IMG/VR virus record: IMGVR_UViG_3300030450_001113 | Location: 1-29,695 of that record | Source of the DNA: a virus | Direction: 5' to 3' (one strand) | Length of the DNA stretch: 29,695 nt | Part shown: piece after piece, positions 1 through 6,898 of the stretch | Layout of the letters: every line of letters begins with the position of its first letter | Numbering within the stretch: position 1 is the stretch's first letter | The notes under the pieces: model-generated | Told to the model about the DNA's origin: nothing | What the model saw: only the letters and a program-made list of their open reading frames with translations | The model's database searches: none | Program-made: the position numbers and the translations under genes

Positions 1-69
1 AGCAGATATGGCTTTAAAAGAGAGAAAAAAACAAGAAGAAATAATTATTAATCAAATCAAAAATATAAA
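1..69. repeat. Left terminal direct repeat, arm 1
   Basis: All 69 bases are identical to 29389-29457. It shows that the window ends overlap, as expected for a circular or circularly permuted genome. Identity stops exactly where the next small gene begins (70 here, 29458 at the other end). Confidence 0.95.
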
Positions 70-73
70 ATGA
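1..73 (+). CDS. 3' fragment of small early gene (repeat of 29264-29461)
   Basis: First complete codon at position 2; 23 codons then TGA at 71-73. The peptide ends ..NQIKNIK and is the same as the C-terminal part of the 65-residue protein at 29264-29461. The gene is cut only because the window opens inside it; on a circular map it is the same gene. Here it stops with TGA overlapping the ATG at 70, whereas the intact copy stops with TAA overlapping the ATG at 29461. Function unknown. Confidence 0.8.
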   Translation, partial: ADMALKERKKQEEIIINQIKNIK

Positions 74-285
74 AACATTTAAAAGGAGTTAAAACATTCT
101 CTATTAAAAATGAAGATAAACAGGTAGTTCAAGAGTTTGTAGACATACATAAAGAACTACAAGAAAGAGCTAAAAAAGAAGGCAATGTATCTTGGTGGGA
201 GTTTAGCTATTCATCAACTATTGTAAAATTTATGAAAGATTTTGTTAAACAACATAATAATAAAAAAAATGGAAACAGAGATTAA
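70..285 (+). CDS. Small ribbon-helix-helix-like protein, allele 1
   Basis: 71 residues, starting at an ATG that overlaps the upstream TGA. A short strand (VKTFSI), a long polar helix (about residues 14-38) and a second helix around YSSTIVKFMKDF (about 47-58) give the strand-helix-helix order of ribbon-helix-helix DNA-binding proteins, with a basic tail ending GNRD. A diverged version sits in the matching place at 29461-29625 (54 residues), sharing YS-TIV--M--F and the GNRD end. It is the variable member of an early operon of tiny genes. A DNA-binding or regulatory role is inferred from the predicted fold only; the helix spacing is longer than in a canonical RHH. Confidence 0.7.
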   Translation: MKHLKGVKTFSIKNEDKQVVQEFVDIHKELQERAKKEGNVSWWEFSYSSTIVKFMKDFVKQHNNKKNGNRD

Positions 286-355
286 ATACAGCAAAAACAT
301 TTTTACACTATCAGACCACCATACAGAGGTTGATATTGAACTAAGCAAGAACCAC
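269..355. repeat. Left terminal direct repeat, arm 2
   Basis: These 87 bases equal 29609-29695, the last bases of the window. With arm 1 it brackets the 199-base divergent segment 70-268 (151 bases, 29458-29608, in the other copy). Confidence 0.95.
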
Positions 356-469
356 GATACAAGTACAGTTGCTTTTACTAGCTTTGGTACTGATTATAAC
401 ATTTGTATTAACAATGGTGAGTTTATGCAATTACTAAAGATTCTACAAACTATAAAAGAACAGCTATGA
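269..469 (+). CDS. Small early protein, unknown
   Basis: 66 residues from the ATG at 269 (METEIKYSKN..). The longer reading from 242 is unlikely: in the other copy of this locus (ATG at 29609) the codon two places upstream is an in-frame TAA, so the conserved ATG at 269 must be the start. It overlaps the preceding gene by 17 bases and ends in an ATGA overlap with the next. Predicted alternating strands followed by a C-terminal helix (EFMQLLKILQTIKEQL). I recognise no family. Presence unchanged behind both alleles of the RHH-like gene supports a real gene. Confidence 0.75.
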   Translation: METEIKYSKNIFTLSDHHTEVDIELSKNHDTSTVAFTSFGTDYNICINNGEFMQLLKILQTIKEQL

Positions 470-828
470 TCTACAACCATTCACAAGATGAGCTAGATGC
501 TATAATGCATCATAATAAGCAAATGATAGAGTACTGGCAAAAAGAAGATGCAGAACTAAAACTAAAAAATGCTGTATATAGTGTTTATCTTAGCTTAGAA
601 TGGCATAAAAAGATACTGTTAACTATTAACACTACTTTAAGAATTGAATCTCTTAAAAGCCTTTTAAATGCTTTTAATAAAAATAAAGTAGAATTAGAAT
701 CATTAAAAGAAAAGTTTAAATTGATGAACATAAAAAGTTTACAATGTAATAAACTACTTTTAGAAACTAAACAATTAATTGAATTAACACAAAAAAGAAT
801 TAAAGATGAACAACAAAGAACAACTTAA
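466..828 (+). CDS. Coiled-coil early protein, unknown
   Basis: 120 residues, mostly charged helix rich in Lys, Glu and Leu, with heptad-like spacing in the second half (for example ESLKEKFKLMNIKSL). Cytosolic, no signal peptide or membrane segment. Start at 466 overlaps the previous stop (ATGA), and the gene overlaps the next by 23 bases, so it is translationally coupled in the early operon. I cannot assign a function. Confidence 0.7.
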   Translation: MIYNHSQDELDAIMHHNKQMIEYWQKEDAELKLKNAVYSVYLSLEWHKKILLTINTTLRIESLKSLLNAFNKNKVELESLKEKFKLMNIKSLQCNKLLLETKQLIELTQKRIKDEQQRTT

Positions 829-1183
829 CACACTATTTAAAAAGTATGAACTTGATAAAGAAGATACTTTTAAGCACAAGCACTATCATATAATCACTAG
901 AAGTGGTATCGATAAGATACAAGCAAGAGCTGGTATTAATATAAACTATGAGTTAAAACATTATAACCCTGATCTAAAAACTTGTATTATAAAAGCAACA
1001 GGAATATCTAATGCAGTTGAAATTCAAACCTATGGTGAATGTTCACCTGAAAACAATAGAAATGCTTATCCAGTAGCGATTGCTGAAAAGAGAGCTATGA
1101 GCAGAATTGTTTTGAAGCTATGTGGCTTTTATGAGCTTGGAGTATTTGGAGAAGATGAAAGTGAATCATTTAAAAAGAATTAA
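806..1183 (+). CDS. Conserved early phage protein, possibly DNA recombination/annealing
   Basis: 125 residues. The C-terminal half carries a segment around YPVAIAEKRAMSRIVLKL (about 93-110) followed by GFYELGVFGEDES. The 'AEKRA-SR' helix recalls the conserved helix of Rad52/ERF-like single-strand annealing proteins, but the protein is much shorter than those. Just downstream lies an SSB, which would fit a replication/recombination role. The family likeness is from memory and weak; the reading frame itself is convincing. Starts at ATG 806 inside the 3' end of the preceding gene. Confidence 0.65.
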   Translation: MNNKEQLNTLFKKYELDKEDTFKHKHYHIITRSGIDKIQARAGININYELKHYNPDLKTCIIKATGISNAVEIQTYGECSPENNRNAYPVAIAEKRAMSRIVLKLCGFYELGVFGEDESESFKKN

Positions 1184-1185
1184 AG

Positions 1186-1674
1186 ATGGTTAAAGAATAC
1201 TTAATACAATATATAGGAGTTTTTGGTGAGGTTTTAGAACAAGATGTAACAGGCTTAAAGTATGTAGCTGGTTCTGAGGGTTGGGGAGCTTTTAGAGTAA
1301 AGTGTACTGAACAAGAGCTAGAACAAATGCAACAAGAATGGGATCAATTAAGTGGTTTTTTTGTTAATGAAATACAAGACTTAAGTATTTGCTTAATATC
1401 TATAAAGCTATACAAAAATAATCCTGATAAGCCTAGCTTATTTAAACTATATGATTACTATAATTTTCATACTGATAAATTTAAGTATGTAACTATTTCA
1501 CAAATTGTAGAATTTCTTAAAGATGCTGGTAATAATTCTTATGAAGATGAAGATTATAAAAGGTTTTTAATTTCAGAAGAAAAAGAGTTTTTTGCTTGGG
1601 TAAATACTGAAAAGCTCCTAGAATTTCTAAATAAAGAAAACACATTTAAAAAAGATTATTTTAACAACTTTTAA
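1186..1674 (+). CDS. Hypothetical early protein
   Basis: 162 residues, acidic, cytosolic. The N-terminal half is mixed strand/helix (MVKEYLIQYIGVFGEV..), the C-terminal half helical with several acidic clusters (NSYEDEDYKRF, SEEKEF). Two bases separate it from the preceding stop, so it is the last gene before the structured leader of the SSB gene. No family recognised. Confidence 0.65.
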   Translation: MVKEYLIQYIGVFGEVLEQDVTGLKYVAGSEGWGAFRVKCTEQELEQMQQEWDQLSGFFVNEIQDLSICLISIKLYKNNPDKPSLFKLYDYYNFHTDKFKYVTISQIVEFLKDAGNNSYEDEDYKRFLISEEKEFFAWVNTEKLLEFLNKENTFKKDYFNNF

Positions 1675-1677
1675 CTT

Positions 1678-1739
1678 ATTGCATCAGTTAGTAGATTTAT
1701 TAGCTAGGGACAGTAGAATATTTGGAAAGCTGGTGCAAT
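1678..1739 (+). promoter_or_regulatory. Structured leader RNA before the SSB gene
   Basis: In the only real gap of the early operon (1675-1767), ATTGCATCAG (1678-1687) pairs with CTGGTGCAAT (1730-1739) over ten consecutive positions, one of them a G-U wobble. This closes a 42-base interior containing purine-rich stretches (GCTAGGGACAG). The AUG of the SSB gene lies 28 bases further on after an A-rich leader. There is no T-run, so it is not a simple terminator. A cis-acting RNA such as an SSB autoregulatory site is inferred; I match it to no named riboswitch. Confidence 0.5.
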
Positions 1740-1767
1740 TATTTATTAATCAAAAACAAAAAACAAA

Positions 1768-2118
1768 ATGAGTGAACTAAAAGTAACAGGCACAATTACA
1801 AAAGTGCTAGAAGTAGAACAAGGAACTAGCAAAGCTGGTAAAGAATGGAAAAAACAAAGCTTTATCCTAGATACTAAAACTGAATACAATAATATATATT
1901 GCTTTGAAATGTTTGGTGAAGAAAGAGTTAACCAATTTAATCAATATAATAAAGTTGGAGATGAGGTTGAAGTAAGCTTTAATGTTTCAACTAATGAATG
2001 GAAAGATAAATACTTTACTTCATTAAGTGCTTGGAAGGTGTTTAAAAACAATGATCAAACACAAGCACCAGTAGAAGCTGCTGTTGAAAGTTCTAATGAT
2101 GATGATTTACCTTTCTGA
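1768..2118 (+). CDS. Single-stranded DNA-binding protein, DUF3127-like OB fold
   Basis: 116 residues. The pattern matches DUF3127 proteins: an N-terminal 'VTGTITKVLEVEQGTSKAGKEW-KQ' strand pair, then 'Y---I-CFEMFGEERVNQFNQY-VGDEVEVSFNV', then 'F--LSAWKV'. The tail from about residue 92 is disordered and ends DDDLPF, the acidic tip with terminal Phe with which SSB proteins recruit replication partners. It should coat single-stranded DNA during replication and recombination. It opens the replication block and follows a structured leader that may control it. Confidence 0.85.
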   Translation: MSELKVTGTITKVLEVEQGTSKAGKEWKKQSFILDTKTEYNNIYCFEMFGEERVNQFNQYNKVGDEVEVSFNVSTNEWKDKYFTSLSAWKVFKNNDQTQAPVEAAVESSNDDDLPF

Positions 2119-2146
2119 GTTAAACATTTTATAAATAAAGGTTGGT

Positions 2147-2470
2147 ATGTTGTTAAAAAACAAAATACAAGAACTTAAAAGAAAAGGCTTTGTTAAAGAA
2201 AGGTATAATCAAATACTATTATTAAAGGCTAGAGGTTTTAGTGTTAGAGATATAAAAAACATTACAGGACTAAATAGAACAACTATTAATAAATATTTAT
2301 TATACTATGAATATACTTTTAGAAGCTATGATTCTGTAAGAGTTAACTCAAAGCAAGAGCCATACTACAAAGATGAAATGCAATACAGCAGCATACCAAC
2401 TTACAACTATGATGAACTTTCAGAAAGTGAAAAAGAATTTTATATTGATAATCTTAAACTAAACAATTAA
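2147..2470 (+). CDS. Helix-turn-helix protein
   Basis: 107 residues. Residues about 20-50 (YNQILLLKARGFSVRDIKNI.. then GLNRTTINKYL) form a clear helix-turn-helix of the type seen in Trp-repressor-like and transposase N-terminal domains. The rest is polar and ends with an acidic helix (DELSESEKEFYIDNL). No catalytic domain follows, so a regulator or replication accessory protein is more likely than a transposase. ATG at 2147, one base before the next gene's TATG context. Confidence 0.7.
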   Translation: MLLKNKIQELKRKGFVKERYNQILLLKARGFSVRDIKNITGLNRTTINKYLLYYEYTFRSYDSVRVNSKQEPYYKDEMQYSSIPTYNYDELSESEKEFYIDNLKLNN

Positions 2471-2471
2471 T

Positions 2472-2732
2472 ATGAGTAAAAACAATTTAAAACTATTTGA
2501 TGATTATGATAATGTCAAAAAATGGCAAGAACATTGGGAAGATATGCCTGAATTTATACAAGAAGATTTAACAAGTAAAAGAAAAATTATTGTTCATTTT
2601 AGAAATGAAGAAGATGTTCAAAAATTTGCAAAATTAATTAATCAAAGAATTACACCTAAATTACCTTCATTATGGTTTCCTGAAATGAAAGCAAGAATAA
2701 GAACTGATAAAAAATATATTGATGAATCCTAA
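2472..2732 (+). CDS. Conserved small phage protein next to glycosyltransferase
   Basis: 86 residues. The core VHFRNEEDVQKFAKLINQ-ITPK--SLWFPE (about 41-70) is a pattern I associate with phage genomes that carry DNA-modification and ParB-like genes, where it occurs alone or fused. Its biochemical role is unknown to me. It overlaps the TAGT-like gene downstream by 11 bases, suggesting coupled expression and perhaps joint function on DNA. Confidence 0.7.
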   Translation: MSKNNLKLFDDYDNVKKWQEHWEDMPEFIQEDLTSKRKIIVHFRNEEDVQKFAKLINQRITPKLPSLWFPEMKARIRTDKKYIDES

Positions 2733-3549
2733 ATACCCTGTTTACATTATATCAAAAGGTAGAGCTGAAACTAGACAAACAAGTATAGGTTTAGAGAAAA
2801 TGAAAGTACCTTATCACATTGTAATTGAACCACAAGAATATAAAGAGTACAATAAATACATTCATAAAGATAAAATTAAAGTATTGCCTTTTAGTAATTT
2901 AGGTCAAGGATCAATACCAGCTAGAAATTGGTGTTGGCAAGATTCAATTGAAAGAGGTTTTGAAAGGCATTGGTTGTTAGATGATAATATTCCATATTTT
3001 AACAGATTAAATAGGAATTATCAAATTAGAGTAACTTCAGGAACTATTTTTAAAATTATGGAAGATTTTGTAGATAGATATGAAAACATAGCTCTAGCTG
3101 GTCCGAGTTATGATTTTTTTACAATAGCAAAAACTAAAATGCCACCCTTTGTAACTAACACTAGAATATATTCTGTTTTACTTATAAAAAATAATATACC
3201 TTACAAATGGAGAGGTAAATTTAATGAAGATACTGATTTAAGTATTAGAGCTTTAAAAGATGGTTGGTGTACTGTACAATTTAATGCTTTTACACAAGAA
3301 AAAGCTACTACAATGACTATGAAAGGTGGCAACACTAATGAACTTTATGAGAATACTAATAATAGAAAAGAGTTTGCAGAATCTTTACAAAAACAACATC
3401 CTGATATAGTTAAGGTTGTTTGGAGATATAATAGATGGCATCACCAAGTAGATTATAGACCATTTAAAAAAAATAAACTTATTTTTAAAAAAGACTATAT
3501 TAAAAAAACTGGTGTTAATAATTATGGAATGAAAATAGTAAAGATATGA
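2722..3549 (+). CDS. TET-associated glycosyltransferase (TAGT)-like protein
   Basis: 275 residues from ATG 2722; a TTG lies directly upstream, but the ATG fits the family start MNPKYPVYI-SKGR. Signature stretches in order: SKGRAETRQTSIGLEKM (11-27), VLPFSNLGQGSIPARNW (54-70), the metal/nucleotide-sugar motif LLDDNI (85-90, equivalent to DXD of GT-A enzymes), VDRYENIALAG (117-127), WRGKFNEDTDLSIR (163-176), TMTMKGGNT (197-205) and HHQVDYRPF (240-248). TAGTs transfer a sugar to a hydroxymethylated base in phage DNA. Length is typical and the domain complete. No TET/JBP dioxygenase, DNA methyltransferase or nucleotide hydroxymethylase is visible, so the acceptor base is unclear. Confidence 0.85.
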   Translation: MNPKYPVYIISKGRAETRQTSIGLEKMKVPYHIVIEPQEYKEYNKYIHKDKIKVLPFSNLGQGSIPARNWCWQDSIERGFERHWLLDDNIPYFNRLNRNYQIRVTSGTIFKIMEDFVDRYENIALAGPSYDFFTIAKTKMPPFVTNTRIYSVLLIKNNIPYKWRGKFNEDTDLSIRALKDGWCTVQFNAFTQEKATTMTMKGGNTNELYENTNNRKEFAESLQKQHPDIVKVVWRYNRWHHQVDYRPFKKNKLIFKKDYIKKTGVNNYGMKIVKI

Positions 3550-4019
3550 TCTATAAAAATTCTTATAAAGAAAGAAATACAATTTCTATTACTTCTGAAA
3601 CAAAATGTGAAATATATTTAAAAAGTAAAAACATTTCTTATATCTATTTTGGATGGAATAATGAAATAAAAGATAAGATGCAAATAGGCAAAGGTTATTT
3701 TTATTTAGATTACAGGCTACAAAAACAACCTGATTTTTTAATAAAAAGTAAAACTAATTCTAAATTTTATTTTTTAGAATGTAAATCTTTTGATAAAAAT
3801 GATTATTTAAGATTAAAAGATTGTGATCTTAAAGGATATAAATATTGGAATTTTTTTATTGATGTTTATTTATTCATATATAGTTTTAAAAAAAACATAC
3901 ATAAAATTATTGAATTAAATAAATTAATAGAAATATCAAAAGATTGTGAAACAGAATTAATGCCTGATAATAAAGAACCATATAAATTAATACATTTAAA
4001 CAAACTAAACTATGATTGA
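3546..4019 (+). CDS. PD-(D/E)XK-type nuclease candidate
   Basis: 157 residues, ATGA overlap with the gene upstream. The core has QPDFLIKS (Asp63) and then FYFLECKSF (Glu78-x-Lys80), spaced as in the PD-(D/E)XK nuclease core strand pair, followed by a helix with KGYKYWNFF. The N-terminal YKERNTISITSETKCEIYL would supply the first helix. Very AT-rich and Lys-rich. A nuclease acting in recombination, replication or host-DNA breakdown is inferred from motif spacing only. Coupled to the glycosyltransferase gene, so it might discriminate modified from unmodified DNA (speculative). Confidence 0.6.
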   Translation: MIYKNSYKERNTISITSETKCEIYLKSKNISYIYFGWNNEIKDKMQIGKGYFYLDYRLQKQPDFLIKSKTNSKFYFLECKSFDKNDYLRLKDCDLKGYKYWNFFIDVYLFIYSFKKNIHKIIELNKLIEISKDCETELMPDNKEPYKLIHLNKLNYD

Positions 4020-4443
4020 ACTTCCATACTTTAAATTTTTCCCTAACCAATGGTTAACAGGAACAATTGCTTTTCAAGATTTTGATGTACAAGGTGCATT
4101 TATGAAGGTCTGCTGCTTTTACTGGAGCAAAGGCTGTAAAGTATCAGACAAAGAACTTAAAGCTATTACAGGCACTTACTATAACACATTAATAGATACT
4201 AATTTAATTAAAGTTGTAAATAAAAAAATTAAAATTAAATGGCTTGATGAACAACTTGAAGAAAGAACTAAAGCACATAACAAAAGAGTTGAAGCTGGAA
4301 GATTAGGTGGAAGCAAAACTCAAGCTAATTTAAAGCATAGCTCTAGCAATGCTAAAGCATTAAGAAAAGAAAAGATAAAAAAAGATAATACACCTTATTT
4401 AAGCACAAAAGGATTGAATGAATATTTAAGTACTAAGAAATGA
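4012..4443 (+). CDS. DUF1376/Lin1244-like replication protein
   Basis: 143 residues. The N-terminus MIELPYFKFFPNQWLTG then QDFDVQGAFMKVCCFYWS matches the winged-helix N-terminal domain of DUF1376/Lin1244-type phage proteins (about 1-85), and EERTKAHNKRVEAGRLGG is the usual basic linker. The tail (SSSNAKALRKEKIKKD) is low complexity and lacks a DnaD-like domain. It lies directly before the helicase (ATGA overlap), so a helicase loader or origin-binding role is likely. DNA coding for the tail is partly repeated as non-coding sequence at 9291-9366. Confidence 0.75.
   Translation: MIELPYFKFFPNQWLTGTIAFQDFDVQGAFMKVCCFYWSKGCKVSDKELKAITGTYYNTLIDTNLIKVVNKKIKIKWLDEQLEERTKAHNKRVEAGRLGGSKTQANLKHSSSNAKALRKEKIKKDNTPYLSTKGLNEYLSTKK
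4329..4377. repeat. Palindrome-containing repeat, copy in coding sequence
   Basis: Contains AAGCATAGCTCTAGCAATGC and the palindrome AATGCT-AA-AGCATT (4348-4361) followed by TAAGAAAAGAAAAGATA. It is closely similar to 9291-9353, which has AAGCAAAGCTATAGCAATGC and AATGCT-CA-AGCATT with a 12-base insertion between. Here it encodes the 'SNAKALRKEK' tail of the replication protein. Confidence 0.7.
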
Positions 4444-5291
4444 TTATACCTAAAGACAATGCCTTAAAGTATTTATATGCTTTTAAAGATGGCAAAATTA
4501 AAAGAGGTTTAGGTATTGATTGTCAGCTAGATACAAACCTTGTATATAAAAAAGGAAGCTTTACAATTTGTGTAGGGATGGATAATGTGGGTAAAACTAA
4601 CTTTATGATGTGGTACTTTTTAGTGCTATCAGTAAAGCATAATTTAAAATGGTGTATTTGGAGTGGTGAAAATTCTGAAGGTCAACTTAAAAGAGATTTA
4701 ATACAAATGTATTCTCAAAAAAAATTAGTTGATTTAACTAAAACACAAATCAAAGAATACAATGATAAAGTTAGTGAGTGGTTTACATTTGTAGATAATA
4801 AAAAACTATACTCACATACTGAGTTAATAAGAATATTTGAAAAGGAAAAATGTGATGCTTGTTTCATTGACCCATTTACAGGACTTAATCATAACAGAGG
4901 TGTTAATCAATATGAAAGAAATTATTTAATTTGTAATGACATTAGAAACTTTTGCAATAATACAGGTAAAGCTGTTTATGTAAATACTCATCCAATGACT
5001 GAAGCAGCTAGAAGGGTTTATCCCCCTAACCACACATTAGCTTCTTATATACAACCTTGTAGAAAATCTGACGTTGAGGGCGGGCAAGTTTTTGCCAACA
5101 GGTGTGATGCTTTTATTTCAATTCACAGATATATTAACCATCCTGATCTATGGATGATGACTGAAGTTAGAATAGAAAAAATAAAAGATAAGCTTACTGG
5201 TGGAGAGCCTACACTTGATGAGCCTTTAAGATTTGATTATAATTTTGGAATGGGTTTTACAATTGGTGGAGTTAACCCTTTAAATAAATAA
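4440..5291 (+). CDS. DnaB-like RecA-fold replicative helicase
   Basis: 283 residues. Walker A GMDNVGKT at 46-53, the post-beta2 glutamate in SGENS (Glu77, equivalent to the catalytic Glu of DnaB-type helicases), Walker B CFIDP at 141-145, and a sensor-like YVNTHPM (about 179-185) followed by a GGQVFANRCDAFISIHR segment. There is only the RecA-like ATPase core; no N-terminal DnaB or primase domain is seen. It should unwind the replication fork, with the upstream DUF1376-like protein as likely partner. It is the only replication motor in the window; no polymerase or primase is visible, so host enzymes must be recruited. Confidence 0.85.
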   Translation: MIIPKDNALKYLYAFKDGKIKRGLGIDCQLDTNLVYKKGSFTICVGMDNVGKTNFMMWYFLVLSVKHNLKWCIWSGENSEGQLKRDLIQMYSQKKLVDLTKTQIKEYNDKVSEWFTFVDNKKLYSHTELIRIFEKEKCDACFIDPFTGLNHNRGVNQYERNYLICNDIRNFCNNTGKAVYVNTHPMTEAARRVYPPNHTLASYIQPCRKSDVEGGQVFANRCDAFISIHRYINHPDLWMMTEVRIEKIKDKLTGGEPTLDEPLRFDYNFGMGFTIGGVNPLNK

Positions 5292-5292
5292 T

Positions 5293-5586
5293 ATGAATTT
5301 ACTAGAAATAATAAATATTAAAAACAGCTTTCAAATACTTATACTAAAAGCTAAAGAAAAAGCTAAGAGTAAAGCACAGCTACAAAATTTAGAAGTATTA
5401 ACAAACACATTAGAGCTATTACACTTAATGCATAAAGAGAATGATAATCTAAAAGCAAAGCTAAGAAAGGTAGAGCTAGATAATGCAAAAAAGCATTTAG
5501 ATATTGAGCTGCAACAAGCAGAAGTTAATAAACTAAATACTAGAATTAAAGAACAAAACAAAGAACTTAAAACACTATTAAAATGA
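5293..5586 (+). CDS. Coiled-coil protein
   Basis: 97 residues, almost entirely helix with Leu/Ile heptads and Lys/Glu/Gln between them (LLHLMHKENDNLKAKLRKVE, then LQQAEVNKLNTRIKEQNKEL). No Cys, no membrane segment. Starts two bases after the helicase stop and overlaps the next micro-gene by ATGA. A structural or adaptor role near the replisome is possible but unproven. Confidence 0.7.
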   Translation: MNLLEIINIKNSFQILILKAKEKAKSKAQLQNLEVLTNTLELLHLMHKENDNLKAKLRKVELDNAKKHLDIELQQAEVNKLNTRIKEQNKELKTLLK

Positions 5587-5669
5587 TAACTTATTTTATA
5601 TCTATATCAATAGCTTTTATATGTGTGTTTATTGTAGGTGTGTTAGTAGGTAAAACAATGTATGAATAA
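5583..5669 (+). CDS. Single-pass membrane micro-protein (28 aa)
   Basis: ATG at 5583 overlaps the preceding TGA. The peptide is a single hydrophobic helix (ISIAFICVFIVGVLVG) with a short KTMYE end. Length and placement in a tightly coupled operon suggest a real membrane micro-protein; function unknown. It could also be chance coding in a short spacer. Confidence 0.5.
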   Translation: MITYFISISIAFICVFIVGVLVGKTMYE

Positions 5670-5681
5670 AACCAAAAGAAG

Positions 5682-6038
5682 ATGAATTCAAATAAAAAAG
5701 GAAAACGTTTTGAATTGCAAGTAGCAAAGTATCTTAGTAAAGAGTTTGGCTCAGAAATAAGGAGAACTCCTAATAGTGGTGGCTTGAGTATTAAAGGTGA
5801 TATTATGGCAACTAAAGGTATATTATCAGAATTTAATTGGGAGTGTAAGAACCAAGAAAAGCTTAATATTTGGAAGGCTCTTGAGCAGTCAGCTAATGAT
5901 TGCATAGGCTCACACAAACAACCTTTAGTAGTTTTTACAAAGAACTTTGAAAAAGATTATGTTGCGTTGATGTTAGAAGATTTTACACAATTATTATTAG
6001 AATTAGAACAGTTAAGAAATGAACGAAGTACTAAATAA
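5682..6038 (+). CDS. Holliday-junction-resolvase-like PD-(D/E)XK nuclease
   Basis: 118 residues with the full motif set: KGKRFELQVAKYL (Glu11), RRTPNSGG (28-35), the catalytic KGDIM (Asp40) and WECKNQ (Glu54-x-Lys56), then IWKALEQS. This order and spacing is that of small phage/archaeal Hjc-type resolvases. It probably cuts branched DNA before packaging or in recombination-dependent replication. It is the second PD-(D/E)XK candidate in the early region, with the clearer motifs of the two. Confidence 0.75.
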   Translation: MNSNKKGKRFELQVAKYLSKEFGSEIRRTPNSGGLSIKGDIMATKGILSEFNWECKNQEKLNIWKALEQSANDCIGSHKQPLVVFTKNFEKDYVALMLEDFTQLLLELEQLRNERSTK

Positions 6039-6366
6039 AATAGCTGAGATTATAGAAGATTATAACAATACTACTATTAGTGATGGAGTAAAGCTAAATG
6101 AACAGCTAAAGAACTTAACAAGCTACCTGTATTACATTGAAGGTATTAAGTCAAAGTATCACCAAGACTATGAAGAAATAGTTTACAACAAAGTAAACAA
6201 TGAAAAGCTTAGTGTTGCAAGAGCAGTAAACATAGCTAATGTAGAAGTTCCTGAAGTCTATAAGCTAAGAAAATTAACATCTGCTGGTTATAGAGTTTGT
6301 GATGCAATAAGAAGCAATATTAGTTTTTTAAAATTAGATTATAATAATGTAACTAAAAACTACTAA
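6019..6366 (+). CDS. Hypothetical early protein, last of replication block
   Basis: 115 residues, helical, overlapping the resolvase gene by 20 bases. Segments LTSYLYYIEGIKSKYHQDYEEIVYNK and SVARAVNIANVEVPEVYKLRK resemble DNA- or protein-binding helices of unnamed phage proteins often found before terminase modules. No motif recognised. Its stop overlaps the TAnnTTTG promoter box that begins the next transcription unit. Confidence 0.65.
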   Translation: MNEVLNKIAEIIEDYNNTTISDGVKLNEQLKNLTSYLYYIEGIKSKYHQDYEEIVYNKVNNEKLSVARAVNIANVEVPEVYKLRKLTSAGYRVCDAIRSNISFLKLDYNNVTKNY

Positions 6367-6371
6367 CTTTG
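6364..6371 (+). promoter_or_regulatory. Bacteroidota-type promoter (TAnnTTTG)
   Basis: TAACTTTG is an exact match to the -7 box TAnnTTTG of Bacteroidota housekeeping promoters, 20 bases before the sigma-like gene. I do not see a good -33 TTG at the expected distance. It would separate the sigma/packaging unit from the early operon. Confidence 0.55.
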
Positions 6372-6391
6372 TATAAACAACAAAAACTATT

Positions 6392-6898
6392 TTGTCTAAT
6401 AATGAGGTTCTACAAATCTTAGCACAGTATCAACAGAAATGGGAAGCAATGGCAACTAAGCTTCTATATCACAATTCTGAATTAAAAGCTATTGATATTG
6501 TACAAGATATGTATGTTAAAGTATTTGATGAATTAACAAACAATGAACTTCAAATAGATAACTTAATAGTTAACAAGAAGCCACACTTTGGAATAGTTAA
6601 AACAATTATTAAAAGGCTTATACAAGTAAAGAGTAAAAACAAAAACAATAAAATAAGGCTTAACAACTTACACAAAGAAATAGCTGATGATCTACAAGAG
6701 CAAGAAAAAGATATTGATAAAAAGATAGATGAAGTATTGCAAGAGATGTATTGGTTTGATAGAAAGCTATTTAACTTATATAGAAAAGAATTTCATAGTA
6801 TAAGAAAGCTAAGTAAAGCAACAAAGATAAGTCACGCAACAGTACACAAAACAATAGCAAAATGCAAACAGGAACTAAAAAACAAAATAAAACTGTAA
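6392..6898 (+). CDS. Sigma-70-like RNA polymerase factor
   Basis: 168 residues from TTG at 6392; the next in-frame ATG would remove 19 residues of the first helix. Residues about 33-47 (AIDIVQDMYVKVFDE) look like the region-2 helix of small sigma factors, and about 137-164 (SIRKLSKATKISHATVHKTI..) are a region-4 helix-turn-helix. The middle is a charged linker. Length fits an ECF-type or phage sigma factor. It has its own TAnnTTTG box and precedes the packaging and structural modules, so it probably redirects host polymerase to late promoters; the repeated element at 9389, 17763 and 18576 is the natural candidate target. Confidence 0.75.
   Translation: MSNNEVLQILAQYQQKWEAMATKLLYHNSELKAIDIVQDMYVKVFDELTNNELQIDNLIVNKKPHFGIVKTIIKRLIQVKSKNKNNKIRLNNLHKEIADDLQEQEKDIDKKIDEVLQEMYWFDRKLFNLYRKEFHSIRKLSKATKISHATVHKTIAKCKQELKNKIKL

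Noticed and set aside
2147-2470. Transposase N-terminal domain suggested by the HTH
   Set aside because: No catalytic domain, no inverted repeats and no target duplication nearby; better read as a small DNA-binding phage protein.
5331-5917. Minus-strand frames opposite the coiled-coil and resolvase genes
   Set aside because: Low-complexity Ser/Cys/Phe mirror sequences without start context or motif.
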